Positions 53,101-62,752 of a stretch of 64,000 bases of DNA are shown here, piece by piece. The notes under the pieces were generated by a model. The model did not search any database, was not told the origin of the DNA, and saw nothing but the letters and a program-made list of their open reading frames with translations. Position 1 is the first letter of the stretch, and every line of letters begins with the position of its first letter. A program made the translations under genes and the position numbers. Source of the DNA: Allolobophora icterica (Eukaryota; Annelida; Clitellata; Crassiclitellata; Lumbricidae); contig OY744606.1 in the NCBI GenBank assembly GCA_963556255.1, positions 4,416,192 through 4,480,191 of the forward strand, written 5' to 3'.

Positions 53101-54753
53101 GTGTGTGTGTGTTCGTTGCTTCATTTGGATTCTGATTTTCAAACAGACCTTTTCCAGTGGCTGGTTGAGTCGCAGATAGTCCCAAAGCACCTGTGCAGAT
53201 GACCACTGACGTTTGCTGAGGTAGTTATTCTTTTCAAACCCGTTGCCCATGGATACCGCTCTGGTCGGCACCGTTGTCATGACGACCGCGTAACCATGGC
53301 TTCCAACGACGGAATCGGCCATCACTCGTTTTCCTAACCTGATAGCTACGGCTCTCCCAAGCACGAACAAAGCGCCTGTAAACAAAATATTCAGTGTAAA
53401 ATGTGCAACTATATTAACTGTGTGTGTACATTCATTTTAAAAATTGCTGCGTAATTAACCTACGACATAGGCGTAATTGTCTAAAAGGAAAAGTTTAGAC
53501 TCAGTTGCTCTCCCACTGTGGATGTTGGACTTTCCGTTGCTGAAACAACGTTATAAAAATTTAGTAATTAGCTCACTTAGCGTGTTCGATAGGCGAATTC
53601 TTAGACAGACTATAGTCATCGCAGCTGACTCATTCTACCCACCTATCACGGTTCAGAAGTGTATTATCATTTATAACGCTACCCCATCAATTAATGTAGG
53701 CCTTCATAAATTAATTAGGTAATTAAGTATCGACAATTACAGACTAAATGAGAGTTTGTTGCGATATAATAAACTTAAAACAATGTATCGTACTTTTAAA
53801 GCTCAGCGCGGATGTGTTTAATCCCACAAAATTTCCCAATCCATTCACGGTTTAGTTATATTTTGTTACCTTCGCGGCATTGCTCTCTCCTTCGGTCTGT
53901 GTCCCAACAGGACCATTACGGCCTCCGATTCTCACCCACTCAACCCCAAATCTGCGCTTTTAACAAGTTTCCATAATACATTTCGATATTTATGCTTGTT
54001 TATAGACTATAGTTCTTATTAGGTTTATGCGCAACGTCATTGCTGTTTTCCTGACGCCATCGGATTGCTAACAACTTCCGGGCGCCAGAAGTTTCAGTAA
54101 TCTGAAACCAGATTCAGAAAAGGTTTACGATCCATTTAGACAGAAACTGAATTAGGATAGGATCGACAGTTTAACAACATCTTATGGCAAGAAAGGACGT
54201 TGAGGTCGGCATAAATTATTTTGAAGAGTTCTCAGAAACTTCTTACCGTTCTTATGACTCCATAAGTATGTTATAATTAATTAAACAGAATTTTAAGCAA
54301 AGCGAACAACTGCTGGGGTATGCAATGCCATCCAAGAATTTCTGTAGCACCCCAATAATAATGCTCAAGGCACCACTCGATGGTCGCTGCTAAGCAGTCG
54401 CTGTCGATACTGTAATCAACGGTAAGACCCGTCGAAACTCCCAGAAGTATTCACAGATAAAGCAATGGATTAGATCAGTTCCATTTTATCAATGCACAAA
54501 TTATGCAAACTAACAAAAATCAACGAGGTTCTGGCGAGGTTCGAACTCGCGACCTTCTGCGTGTAAAGCAGACGTGATAACCACTACACCACAGAACCTG
54601 TTGGATAAACAGCCTCAAAAACGTCTTACATATTAGGCCGTATCTTCTTTATCAATACCTGTATCCGTTCTGCCTGTTATACTCGAAATAAACATACATA
54701 TATACATAAGTGTCTTGCATTAGTTAATTGGATTTACCTCGTTGTAAGCCCAT
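50127..54753 (-). CDS. YdcF/DUF218-domain protein, 287 residues, four exons
   Basis: Minus-strand exons are 54738-54753, 53149-53375, 52048-52171 and 50127-50623; phases agree at all three junctions (864 bases). The start is a 16-base coding exon (MGLQR) whose G/GTAAAT donor phase completes the Gly codon of exon 2. Alternative starts are in-frame Met codons inside exon 2. Residues 83-92 (DVILVFGNVD), 113-118 (FSGYLG), 128-133 (PEAEIF), 139-150 (EMGVPSDRIIVE) and 154-159 (TNTGEN) follow the order of the DUF218/YdcF fold, a Rossmann-like family found in bacteria and some animals. The biochemical role in animals is unknown; bacterial relatives such as SanA and ElyC act in envelope functions. A weak N-terminal hydrophobic stretch (ALFVLGRAVAI) is not a clear signal peptide. 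A tRNA-Val copy lies in intron 1 on the same strand. Confidence 0.85.
52245..52545 (+). repeat. SINE family 2 copy, tRNA-derived head
   Basis: The head has GTGTAGTGGTTAGCATGC and AGGTTCAACTCCC. The body contains GGGATGGTGAGGGAGAGG, CCAAGGCTAAGAAAATGAAG and TCGCTAACACTTCATACC. It lies in the last part of YdcF intron 2, antisense to the gene. Confidence 0.75.
53038..53112. repeat. (TC)n-(CCCT)n-(TG)n compound microsatellite
   Basis: Adjacent runs of TC, CCCT and TG in YdcF intron 2, close to the exon 2 donor. Confidence 0.95.
54526..54598 (-). tRNA. tRNA-Val (anticodon TAC), copy 3, in YdcF intron 1
   Basis: It has a perfect cloverleaf identical to the copy at 17690, including the fully paired acceptor stem, and a T5 terminator. 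It has the same unusual T after the acceptor stem. It lies about 140 bases downstream of YdcF exon 1. The surrounding block is shared with 49048-49327. Confidence 0.85.
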
Positions 54754-55299
54754 CTTTAAAAATAGCGAGTTACTCCGACTTAGTTTCAACTGTGTATGAT
54801 GACTCTACGAACCGTATAGGCTACACTAGCCTAGCCGCGCGCCTGAATGGCGAACTAACGCTATTTATAGATTAGCCTAACCCGTCATTGAGCTATCTGA
54901 AGCAAAGGTATTTCTTGAAGTCTTTGAGTTGTGTACGTGTGATGTAATGCATTCATGTATTAACCAGCGCCAGCTTCATAAATTTCCTCAACGATGCTCA
55001 GGTCACCGAAGCTTTTCATAACACAGAAAATTAATTTTAACATGAAAGTATACGTTGATTTTAATGTAAACTAGGGTCTACTGGAAAAGTTAAGTGCCTA
55101 TGTATCCTGGTGGAACTGGACTTGGCATGGGCGGCGATCCCGGAGGGTCGAGGGGACCAGACCCCCACCTTTATAATGTTTTATAGGCCTACGTGGTTTT
55201 TTATAATGCCCATTGATCCTAAATGTCAAAAGAACAAATATATCAACAAGTTTTAAGATCTGAAAAAATTCAATCTGACACACGAAAAGAATGCAGTCT

Positions 55300-55490
55300 T
55301 GTTATCAAGACCTTAAACCTCAAGACCAAGACCACGACCAAGACCTTGAACCTCAAGACCAAGACCAAGACCAAGACCTTGAACCTCAAGACCAAGACCA
55401 AGACCAAGACCTTGAACCCCAAGACCAAGACCAAGACCAAGACCTTGAACCTCAAGACCAAGACCAAGACCAAGACCCAAAAATCACAAT
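55300..55490 (+). repeat. CAAGAC-based minisatellite, array 1
   Basis: Units of about 27 bases (three to four CAAGAC hexamers plus CTTGAACCT) repeat six times. Frames read QDQDQDLEP. There is no sign it is coding: no splice or start context. Confidence 0.9.
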
Positions 55491-55967
55491 CATATCCACA
55501 CTATTCCTTACTAAAAACTGTCGCTACTTTAATGAAGCAAACCAACTCTAAATGCAGACTGCAGAGAATTTCTGAATTCGAATTTACAAATTAAGTCCTT
55601 CATGCAAAATGTCATTTCAAATGCCGGTTGCATTTTATAAAAACCAATTCGCTCAGAATTTTCTGACCAAGACGTGCCTTGTGGGGCCTCATAAAAATTT
55701 CGCCATGTAAAAAAGAGATCATTTGCATGTCTAAATCGTGTGTGGTGGTCATGTTTCTTTCCATGATGAGCCGGAGATAGATAGATTTGAACCAATTTCG
55801 ATGTATGGAAATCTATATTCCTACCGATTTTGGCTTGACCTACTTTTCATAGGTGCTGAAGTCGCTGGCACACAGAGTAGCTTTACAAGCACTGGATTTT
55901 AATGTATAAATCGTGAGCCTTTTTGAAACCGTTATTGACTGCAATGGCTGCGGATAAATTTAAAATT

Positions 55968-56162
55968 CAGTCGGTCTTGGTCTTGGTCTTGAAAAACCAA
56001 GACCAAGACTTTGAACCTCAAGACCAAGACCAAGACCAAGACCTTGAACCTCAAGACCAAGACCAAGACCAAGACCTTGAACCTCAAGACCAAGACCAAG
56101 ACCAAGACTTTTAAAAACGAACTCGAGCGCGCGCACTCGAGACCAAGACCTTGGTCTCGAGG
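55968..56162 (+). repeat. CAAGAC-based minisatellite, array 2, with inverted ends
   Basis: It has the same 27-base unit as 55300-55490. It begins with an inverted stretch (GGTCTTGGTCTTGGTCTTG) facing AACCAAGACCAAGAC and ends with palindromes (CTCGAGCGCGCGCACTCGAG, CCAAGACCTTGG). Confidence 0.88.
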
Positions 56163-56224
56163 ACAACAAGACTGAAAGAATGTTGCAGGTTTTTGTTCAC
56201 ATTATGTCACAGGGTAAACGTTCC

Positions 56225-56440
56225 CGGGTTAATCATTTCGTGCTGTAGGGCATTTCTACAGTGAAGTCGCGGAAACCAGCTCATTCACATGTGCTTAGTC
56301 AAACCATAAGCGATAGGCGGGGGGAATCGGTTCCAGGTCAAGATCCAAAGGGGTCAGGCAGGCAGATAGTCAGACGGCTACGGTGGGTGGTGTTTAGAGT
56401 TGAAACGGTAGGCCCTAAGGGAGGTAAGGGCAAGAGCGAT
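56225..56440 (+). mobile_element. R1-related fragment
   Basis: It matches 16480-16690 (GTCGCGGAAACCAGCT, CGGTTCCAGGTCAAGATCC, GGTGGGTGGTGTTTAGAGTT). Confidence 0.6.
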
Positions 56441-57114
56441 ATGTGGCAGATTTGTGTAATGTCGTCATATTTCTGATGCAGTTGATTCGTTCTGTGCCAT
56501 CTCAGACCCTTGTCCGAAATTTTCATATTGTGCGGTTAGTTAAGGTGTTTGACCGGATGTGGGGGTTGGTAATTGGTCTCTTAAACGAGTTGCCACACGA
56601 CCAGTAGGCCTACAAATGACCTTGGACTGCATGACAAAACACAAGCCGAAACAAATTTATGCTCGGTAAAAGTTTCTGTTCTAGTCATTTTGGTTCTGTT
56701 GCTCGCAAGAAGATTGGCTACGCTGCTTCTCATATACGACTTCAATTTTCATTCACTTCCGTTAACTCGACTTCTCTGCCGCCGTCTGAAAAACATAACA
56801 GTTCCCAACATTTAACACCACACAGAAACATAACATGACGAGTATAATGTAATGTATACATGTAAATGTATAATTTATCTTCGAAATTTCTTAGCGCCAC
56901 ACAGAGGCCGCGTCAGGGAGACCAGCTTTAGCTTAGGCCTATATACCGGCACTAATCAAATCAAGTTCGCCATAGCCAGGCTGCCTCGTCTGTTCCGGTG
57001 CCAGGTCAAAATTCGGGAGGTCAAGCCGAGAAGGCAGAATGGTGCTACGGTGGTATTCGGTGGTGATGATGGTGGTCGTGTGGTGGCACAGGAATAGAAT
57101 TAGGATAGTAGGTC

Positions 57115-57319
57115 TGTAGCTTGAAGAGTTAGATTTCAGTCTTGAGTGGAAAGCAGCGGAGGAGAGTGCAAGCGAAGGAGAGGTCAAATTAACAGGCGAG
57201 ATTGGAGAATGAGCAAACTGGCGGAGATCTTTTGGGAGTTCATTCCAAAGAGCAGGTGCGAATAAGTAATCATGACATTTAACAGATAATCCCATCAATT
57301 GATTTAATGTCACCCTCAC
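57115..57319 (-). mobile_element. LINE RT C-terminal remnant
   Basis: On the minus strand it reads LFAPALWNELPKDLRQF and SAAFHSRLKS, the end of a CR1/L2-like reverse transcriptase, of a different subfamily from 44805 and 61543. Confidence 0.7.
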
Positions 57320-58352
57320 GCTAAATCACTTTTTATTTCTTAACAAAAGTATCCCATGCACTGAATTTCACGTTTAAAATTATTTTCTCTTTATCACCCC
57401 ACCGTTAGGCGGGGCTGTGATAAACTAGTCTATAGACTCATTGTAATATTCCTCTCCACGGAAATCTTTAGTAAAAGGCGAAAGATTTATTCGTGGATTG
57501 AAGAGAAATCTGAGTCAGCGATAAAAATCCAGAGTTTAACGACATCTTATCATTTTATGGTATGGCCACTAAGGCCGACAAAAATTAATTCGACAACAAA
57601 TATATTATTAATCAAAGTAGCTGGCCGCATATATTTCGTTGTTGATGGCACCAATTAACAGGGTGCCAATGTATGTAGTATGTAGCCTATGTATGTATGT
57701 AGTAGCAAATTTCTTAAAGCATGTAAAAATTACAAAGAAGGATTTTTTTAAAATAGCAATTCTAGAATTATTGCTGTAGAGTTAGATTACAATATGTTAA
57801 AACTTGATATTTATAATTAGGAGAATTACCGAATAACATTTAGTCTGATGCATGAGAGCTAAGCGTTAAAACGCTAGCAAACATACGACACCTGGTGACT
57901 AAGTTGGAATAATTTTACCGAACTACTGGTTAGGCGTTGTATTCCAGGAGAATGGAGTCAATTAAGTTGCCTGCTAGGGAAAATTGTATCCCTTCAACAA
58001 TCCTCAGGGTCGTTTTATCCACTAGGCGCAGTAGACATTGTGCCTAGGGTCTACAAAACTTTCAGGGGCTTACGAAAGTCTGAAAATCTGAAAATGAGAT
58101 ATTAAATGATTGAGCGGGAAAATGGAAAAAGGAAAATTGCAAATACAGCAAATTCAAATTTAATAACTTTTGCACTGAAACAGTTAAGCTAATGTGAATG
58201 CGTTTAGCTTTAATGCAGAGTTGACAGTTGAGAAGGGGCTTACGAATGTAAGAGTGCCTAGAGTGCCCATTAAGCCCCGTCATAAACATTAGAAGACATT
58301 AGCTGACCGGTTACAATTTACACCATGAAATCCTACAATCGTACAGACTTAC

Positions 58353-58472
58353 TGGATATACAAATGTTGAGACTTCGTCCGTTCCGGCTTCGTTCTGAGC
58401 CAAACAACGAAACAGACCCATATTCTGGACCCAGTTAACGCTCTTCACTATTAGGTCGCCATTACGAAGAAC
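58353..58472 (-). CDS. immunoglobulin-domain exon (partial gene)
   Basis: This 40-codon exon has TTGTTGCAG/G and CCA/GTAAGT borders. It encodes the C-terminal half of an I-set-like Ig domain: NGDLIVKSVNWVQNMG, then the F-R-C of strand F and QNEAGTDEVSTFVYP of strand G. The shape NGDL..W..MG.FRC.A.N..G.D...TFVYP resembles secreted Ig proteins such as IMP-L2/zig-type proteins, but the family is not settled. If unspliced, the frame would end 16 codons later, so it may also be a terminal exon. I found no other exon of this gene; the preceding ones should lie to the right, possibly beyond the transposon cluster or outside the window. Confidence 0.75.
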
Positions 58473-58754
58473 CTGCAACAAAAGATTCAAACAGCCAGGG
58501 TCAGGCTTGCGGTTGGCAGCAGCGAGTCTGAGGCTCTGAGCACATATTTGCTATAGTGAACGCTGGTGCGATCTCACGAATAGGCCTAATTTGAGAACAA
58601 AAACGCTCGTTAGTAAAAGACCCTATTTTTGGTTTGATTCCTCAAAATCGCGAAAATTTTCGGTAGCTACTTTCTGTAGCACGTTGTAAATGGGGAGCAA
58701 TGGGAATTTTCCCCAGAAGGGACATCTTGCCGAACTGGCTTTTCAGGGCAGCTG

Positions 58755-60132
58755 CAGTGGCGGATTTAGCTATAGGCCCGGGGGGGCGGTTCGCCCCCCG
58801 CGCCCCTCTTGGTTGTCTGACGGCGCCCCTCCAGACCAGACCCGCCTGTTATGGTGGGCTGCCAGAACGGGCCTGGTATGACCGAGGTTTAGTTAAAGCC
58901 ATGTCCATAGTGATAGGCGTAATTTTTCCTATGGACTTGGTTATCGTAACCCACTTTCTTAATAACCCCAATAAACAACGCCCATCGTCGGCTAGGTCTA
59001 ATTTCAACTGTGCTTCCCCCAAGTATTGCTGTTCTGTCTATCTTTACGTATGTAGTAGGAAGGGTAGAGAGACAGACAACATAGGCAGGACATGGAAGAT
59101 TGGCATGACCCTGAATTGACCCTCACTCTCCATGTGTCTCAGGATGTAGGTTATAAGTTCCAAAGTGCAACAAAGTCCTACACAGCCCACAGGCAAGCAA
59201 AGTCATCCTCACTATGAGTCATACGATATCGTATACCTCAAATCGCCGGTGCCAAGCTTAAACATATCCATCATCAAACTACCACACATTCCGGCAGTTA
59301 AAGAGTGTAGTATATTAAATTTCTAGCGCAGCCGGCATCTAAACCTAAATGACACGGCGTTTTGGATAATTTTATCATGGCAATTCTCTACAAGTCGCTT
59401 TCGGATTGGAGATCCGCGTATTGGATTAAACTGCCATGAAACGAAGAAAATATGGTATTTATAATATCAATTCACGTTCCTTAAATAAATTGGATATAAT
59501 TATAAATTGTATCCTCATGGTTGATGTTAAACTACTAAACGCAAACCGGCAGAAAACGTATAGCTCGGATTTGGCAGGGTTAAATTTGAAGCGCATAGAC
59601 AGACTCCGCAGAATGATGTTATCGATGTAGGGGCTACATGTAGGCACTACGTCTCTTTGTAGCATCTGCAACCTCATTTAGTCGCAGATTTACATTTTAT
59701 ATTTGCTTGCAAAATTTCGGTTTTCAAATGATCAAACTGTAATGCCTAATTTAATAAGGCAGGAACGATGCCAAGTGTAAAAGAACAGAAGAAGAAGAAG
59801 ATGAGTAGTCCCTTAAACTAGCCCTGAGGCAGCCATGGGTATGAAGTGCTAGCGACTTCATTTTCTTAGCCTTGATATATGAGGGTGGGTCCTCTCCCTC
59901 GCCGTCTCATCTTCCCACTGACGGTGTACATAGAATAGGAAACATTTCTTCACTTTGAAACAGTTTAACATAGGATAGTATATACTATAATACTAGTGGT
60001 CTACTACAAATGGCATTACTTCAAATATACATCTATTATCATTTAAAGTTGATTACAAATTTACCCTAGAACGTGGCGCCCCTCAGAAGAAACCCTTGCC
60101 CCCCCGCGCAAGAAATCCTGGATCCGCCACTG
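58755..60132. mobile_element. hAT element, 1,378 bp, non-autonomous, 8-bp target duplication
   Basis: The inverted ends CAGTGGCGGAT and ATCCGCCACTG are flanked by GGCAGCTG (58747-58754 and 60133-60140). Subterminal C/G tracts follow at both ends. I see no transposase; the interior contains a SINE family 2 fragment and unique AT-rich sequence. Confidence 0.9.
59812..59945 (-). repeat. SINE family 2 fragment inside the hAT element
   Basis: AGCGACTTCATTTTCTTAGC, GGTCCTCTCCCTCGCCGTCT and CATCTTCCCAC are the reverse of the body at 52400-52480. Either the SINE jumped into the hAT element or the hAT element captured it. Confidence 0.7.
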
Positions 60133-60140
60133 GGCAGCTG

Positions 60141-60671
60141 CTCTTCATGCATTCTGAAGAGGGTAGTGAACTTTAATTGTAGATAGTGTGAATCAGCGGG
60201 TGTATATAATCTACCCCTTACAAATCGCACCAAGCAAATGACTCTGGTTTACACTAAGTTAATGTCTGCGGCTTATAGTTCACAACGATAGGTTATCTCT
60301 TGGCAGTCGTGCCATGAATGGTAGTTCTAAATGGACTGCGAGCGAAACCGCCAACAGAAATGACATGCATATCTCTTCGACCTCAGCACTCAAGAGTCAG
60401 TTATTTTTAATCAGATCTGTGGTCAGATTCCTCGTGGTAATATGAGAGAGGACGACAGATCAGGGCAATGGAAATCATGCAAATGTCACGGCCATGCATT
60501 CTGAAGCAGGATGGATTAGAAATACATTAAGATACGCGCTCGTTTCTAACATGGACCACATTTAGAAATTGTAATTGCATGGAAATTGTAATTCACTGGC
60601 ATCTGTACATCATACCTTCGTGTACACGATGAGTATACCATAAACAGAATGTCGAAAACTAAACACTGATA

Positions 60672-60740
<69 letters not shown>

Positions 60741-60922
60741 GTGCGAAAGCAGTTAGTCTATTCAATGAATCGCTAATGAGGCAAGTTTATACTTAACTGA
60801 GTTCATGGTATTCCAGCGAGTATCACTAATTCTGCCATGGCTCCGTAGTTAAAAGGTGGGAGGCCAGGCTAGCGTGGCTGCTTCTGAATTCGCCCTTGGA
60901 CCTTTTGTCTTCTTCGGTATTT
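60141..60922. other. intergenic with (CAGA)n microsatellite
   Basis: No gene is seen. A (CAGA)n run with one CAGATAGA interruption occupies 60674-60740. Confidence 0.55.
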
Positions 60923-60930
60923 GTACTGGG

Positions 60931-61124
60931 CAGAGGCGGCGCTACACCAGGGCGAGCCAGGGCAAATGCCCTGCAGTAAAAAAGCTCTTGCCCTGGTCGT
61001 TGCCCTGCCAGAATTTTTGCCCTGCCCATGATTTGTTCGGGGCATAAATCGCCCTCTGCACTGGTTACTTGTATGACTGCCCTGGCTATGCCCTGGTTAC
61101 AAATTTTTTCTGGCGCCGCCACTG
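60931..61124. mobile_element. hAT-type MITE, 194 bp, 8-bp target duplication
   Basis: The ends CAGAGGCGGCGCTACACCAG and TTCTGGCGCCGCCACTG are inverted and flanked by GTACTGGG (60923-60930 and 61125-61132). The interior has GCCCTG/CAGGGC motifs repeated about eight times in both orientations. Confidence 0.9.
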
Positions 61125-61132
61125 GTACTGGG

Positions 61133-61499
61133 TCTCTTAACTCAGGTGGGGCATGCCCCTTATATAATTCTACACTGAAATTAATATAATAATAATAATA
61201 ATCTATTCTTTAATTAAGCGCCTGCAAACGCATGTGCACTGCAGAACTAACCAGAAGCGACGCCAGATGAGGAAGGAGGAGAAGATGGTTTAGCCAACGA
61301 TTTACAGGGCTGTGCATTTTCCTCTAATGCACACTATACATGTATGCACTACATGAAAATGTTAGAAATTCGCGTATCATCCTTGAGAAAAAGAGGAATT
61401 TCAACTACCGCGACATCGCCGATGATCCTGTGTGACATGGTACCCCCATTGGTTTGAACCCTCGCGGGTTCGAGCCTTCCCTGAGCAGTCCTCTTATTC
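61133..61499. other. intergenic, no gene seen
   Basis: AT-rich sequence without recognisable exons. A tRNA-like box (GCGGGTTCGAGCC) near 61464 may be a SINE trace. Confidence 0.4.
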
Positions 61500-62752
61500 A
61501 TTCATTCATTCTGGACATTTATATAGCGCTTCTTCAAGAGACCTACTCAGAGGCGCTCCCAGCCCAGCCACGGCTAAACAGATAGGTCTTGAGTTGTCGT
61601 AAGAAAACAGGTGAATTATTCCGGGGGAAGCAGCGTAAGGATATCGGAAGACCATTCCAGGTAGACGGGCCAACAACCGAGAAGGCTCGGCGTTGCCTGA
61701 CTGCGGAGCGGGTCCGAGGGACCAATAGCTCCCCATTAGTCGCAGAGCGCAAAGCTCTGCGAGAAGCTAAGTCAGAAATCGGGCAACAGAGTTCAGACAG
61801 GTAGGATGGGGCGCTACCGGAGAGACACCGCCAAACTAGTGCTGCTATCCTGTAGGAGATGCGCTCAGAGGCAGGAAGCCAATGTAAGACGTCACGCATA
61901 TAGGCAGAGACTGGGGCATATTTTGGAATGCGACCAATAAGTCTAGCAGCAGAACGAAGGACCCGGTCAAGTCGCCCCATTAGGCCCTTGGAGTGACCAA
62001 CAAGGACCGAGCAACAGTGGTCAACTCTACCAGTGACAAATGCATGAACTAAGATCACTGCAGCATCATGGGAGAGGGATCTCAGTACAACACGCAACTG
62101 CCGGAGCTGATAATAACAGTTCCGAGTGACCAAGTTAACGTGCTGAGAGAGACTAAGCTCTCGATCCAGCGTAACACCTAGGTCACGAACAGTAAGGGAG
62201 AAAGTGATATGGGGAAAAGTTTCAGTCAATTGGTGTAGGTCAACCCCCGCCAGCTGTCTACGACCACCCTCTTTGTGCCGTCGGCTCTAGGAGCCCTAGC
62301 GATCGTCATGCCACACAGTCTCCGTTGCCGTCTTGCTACTTCTCCCAGTAGCCCTTGAGTCGCGCTTTGGCCTGGGAGTCCCACCTCAGCGCTCCGGCCT
62401 GGGAGTCCCTCCATCCGCGACCATCGGCGTGGTTTGGTGTGTGGCATGACGATTTTCTTGGCATGATTAACAGGGGTGGTTTGCCATTGCCTTCCCCTGG
62501 TTTTGCCTGCCGTGCCCGTTCGTTCCCCCTCCTAGGAAGAGTACTTCCTAGGAAGGGTACTAACGGTCCGCACCACGAGAAGGTGGGCACGGAGGACTTT
62601 GGTTCACCAGCCCAGGTCGGATCCGAGTCTACGCTCATCAGAGTCGTCGGTCAGGTCGCCTCCCTGCTTTACTCTGTACCAGAGTGACTGGTGAACCTTT
62701 GCGGACTACGACCACCAAGCCAAATGAATTGAGTTTTGGACGGGTTCAGAAG
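61500..62752 (-). mobile_element. CR1/L2-type LINE, RT C-terminal half, interrupted
   Basis: On the minus strand LLLNPSKTQFIWLGG (62717-62752) is followed, after a 437-base insert, by DLHQLTETFPHITFSLTVRD and a frame open for more than 220 codons (62229 to 61543). That frame includes LGVTLDRELSLSQHV, YYQLRQLRVVLRSL, LDRVLRSAARLIGRI, VLHWLPASERISYRI and RRAFSVVGPSTWNGLPISLR. The 3' end has the GGGAGCGCCTCTGAGTAGG.. GCGCTATATAAATG tail and a GAATGAATGAATGAA repeat, as usual for this clade. It is the same family as 44770-45338. The upstream part is cut by the hAT element. Confidence 0.92.
62269..62705 (+). mobile_element. 437-bp retroposon-like insert in the LINE, 11-bp target duplication
   Basis: CTACGACCACC occurs at 62258-62268 and again at 62706-62716. 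Leaving out the insert and one copy makes the LINE reverse transcriptase frame continuous. The insert is GC-rich and contains GGGTGGTTTGCCATTGCCTT. The duplication length points to target-primed retrotransposition; no Pol III promoter or poly-A is evident. Confidence 0.8.

Larger units (their letters stand above)
54754..58352. other. intergenic between the YdcF-like gene and the Ig exon
   Basis: Apart from the repeats listed separately, this holds no recognisable exon. 58015-58280 has GTGCCTAGGGTCTACAAAAC and GGGGCTTACGAA motifs in both halves and may be a DNA-element relic. Confidence 0.45.

Noticed and set aside
55270..56169. QDQDLEP and VLVLRFKVLV repeat frames
   Set aside because: They are translations of the CAAGAC minisatellite in different frames; no gene context.
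60826..61122. Overlapping frames on both strands around 60.9-61.1 kb
   Set aside because: They lie within a hAT MITE with exact 8-bp duplications and repeat GCCCTG motifs; not a gene.
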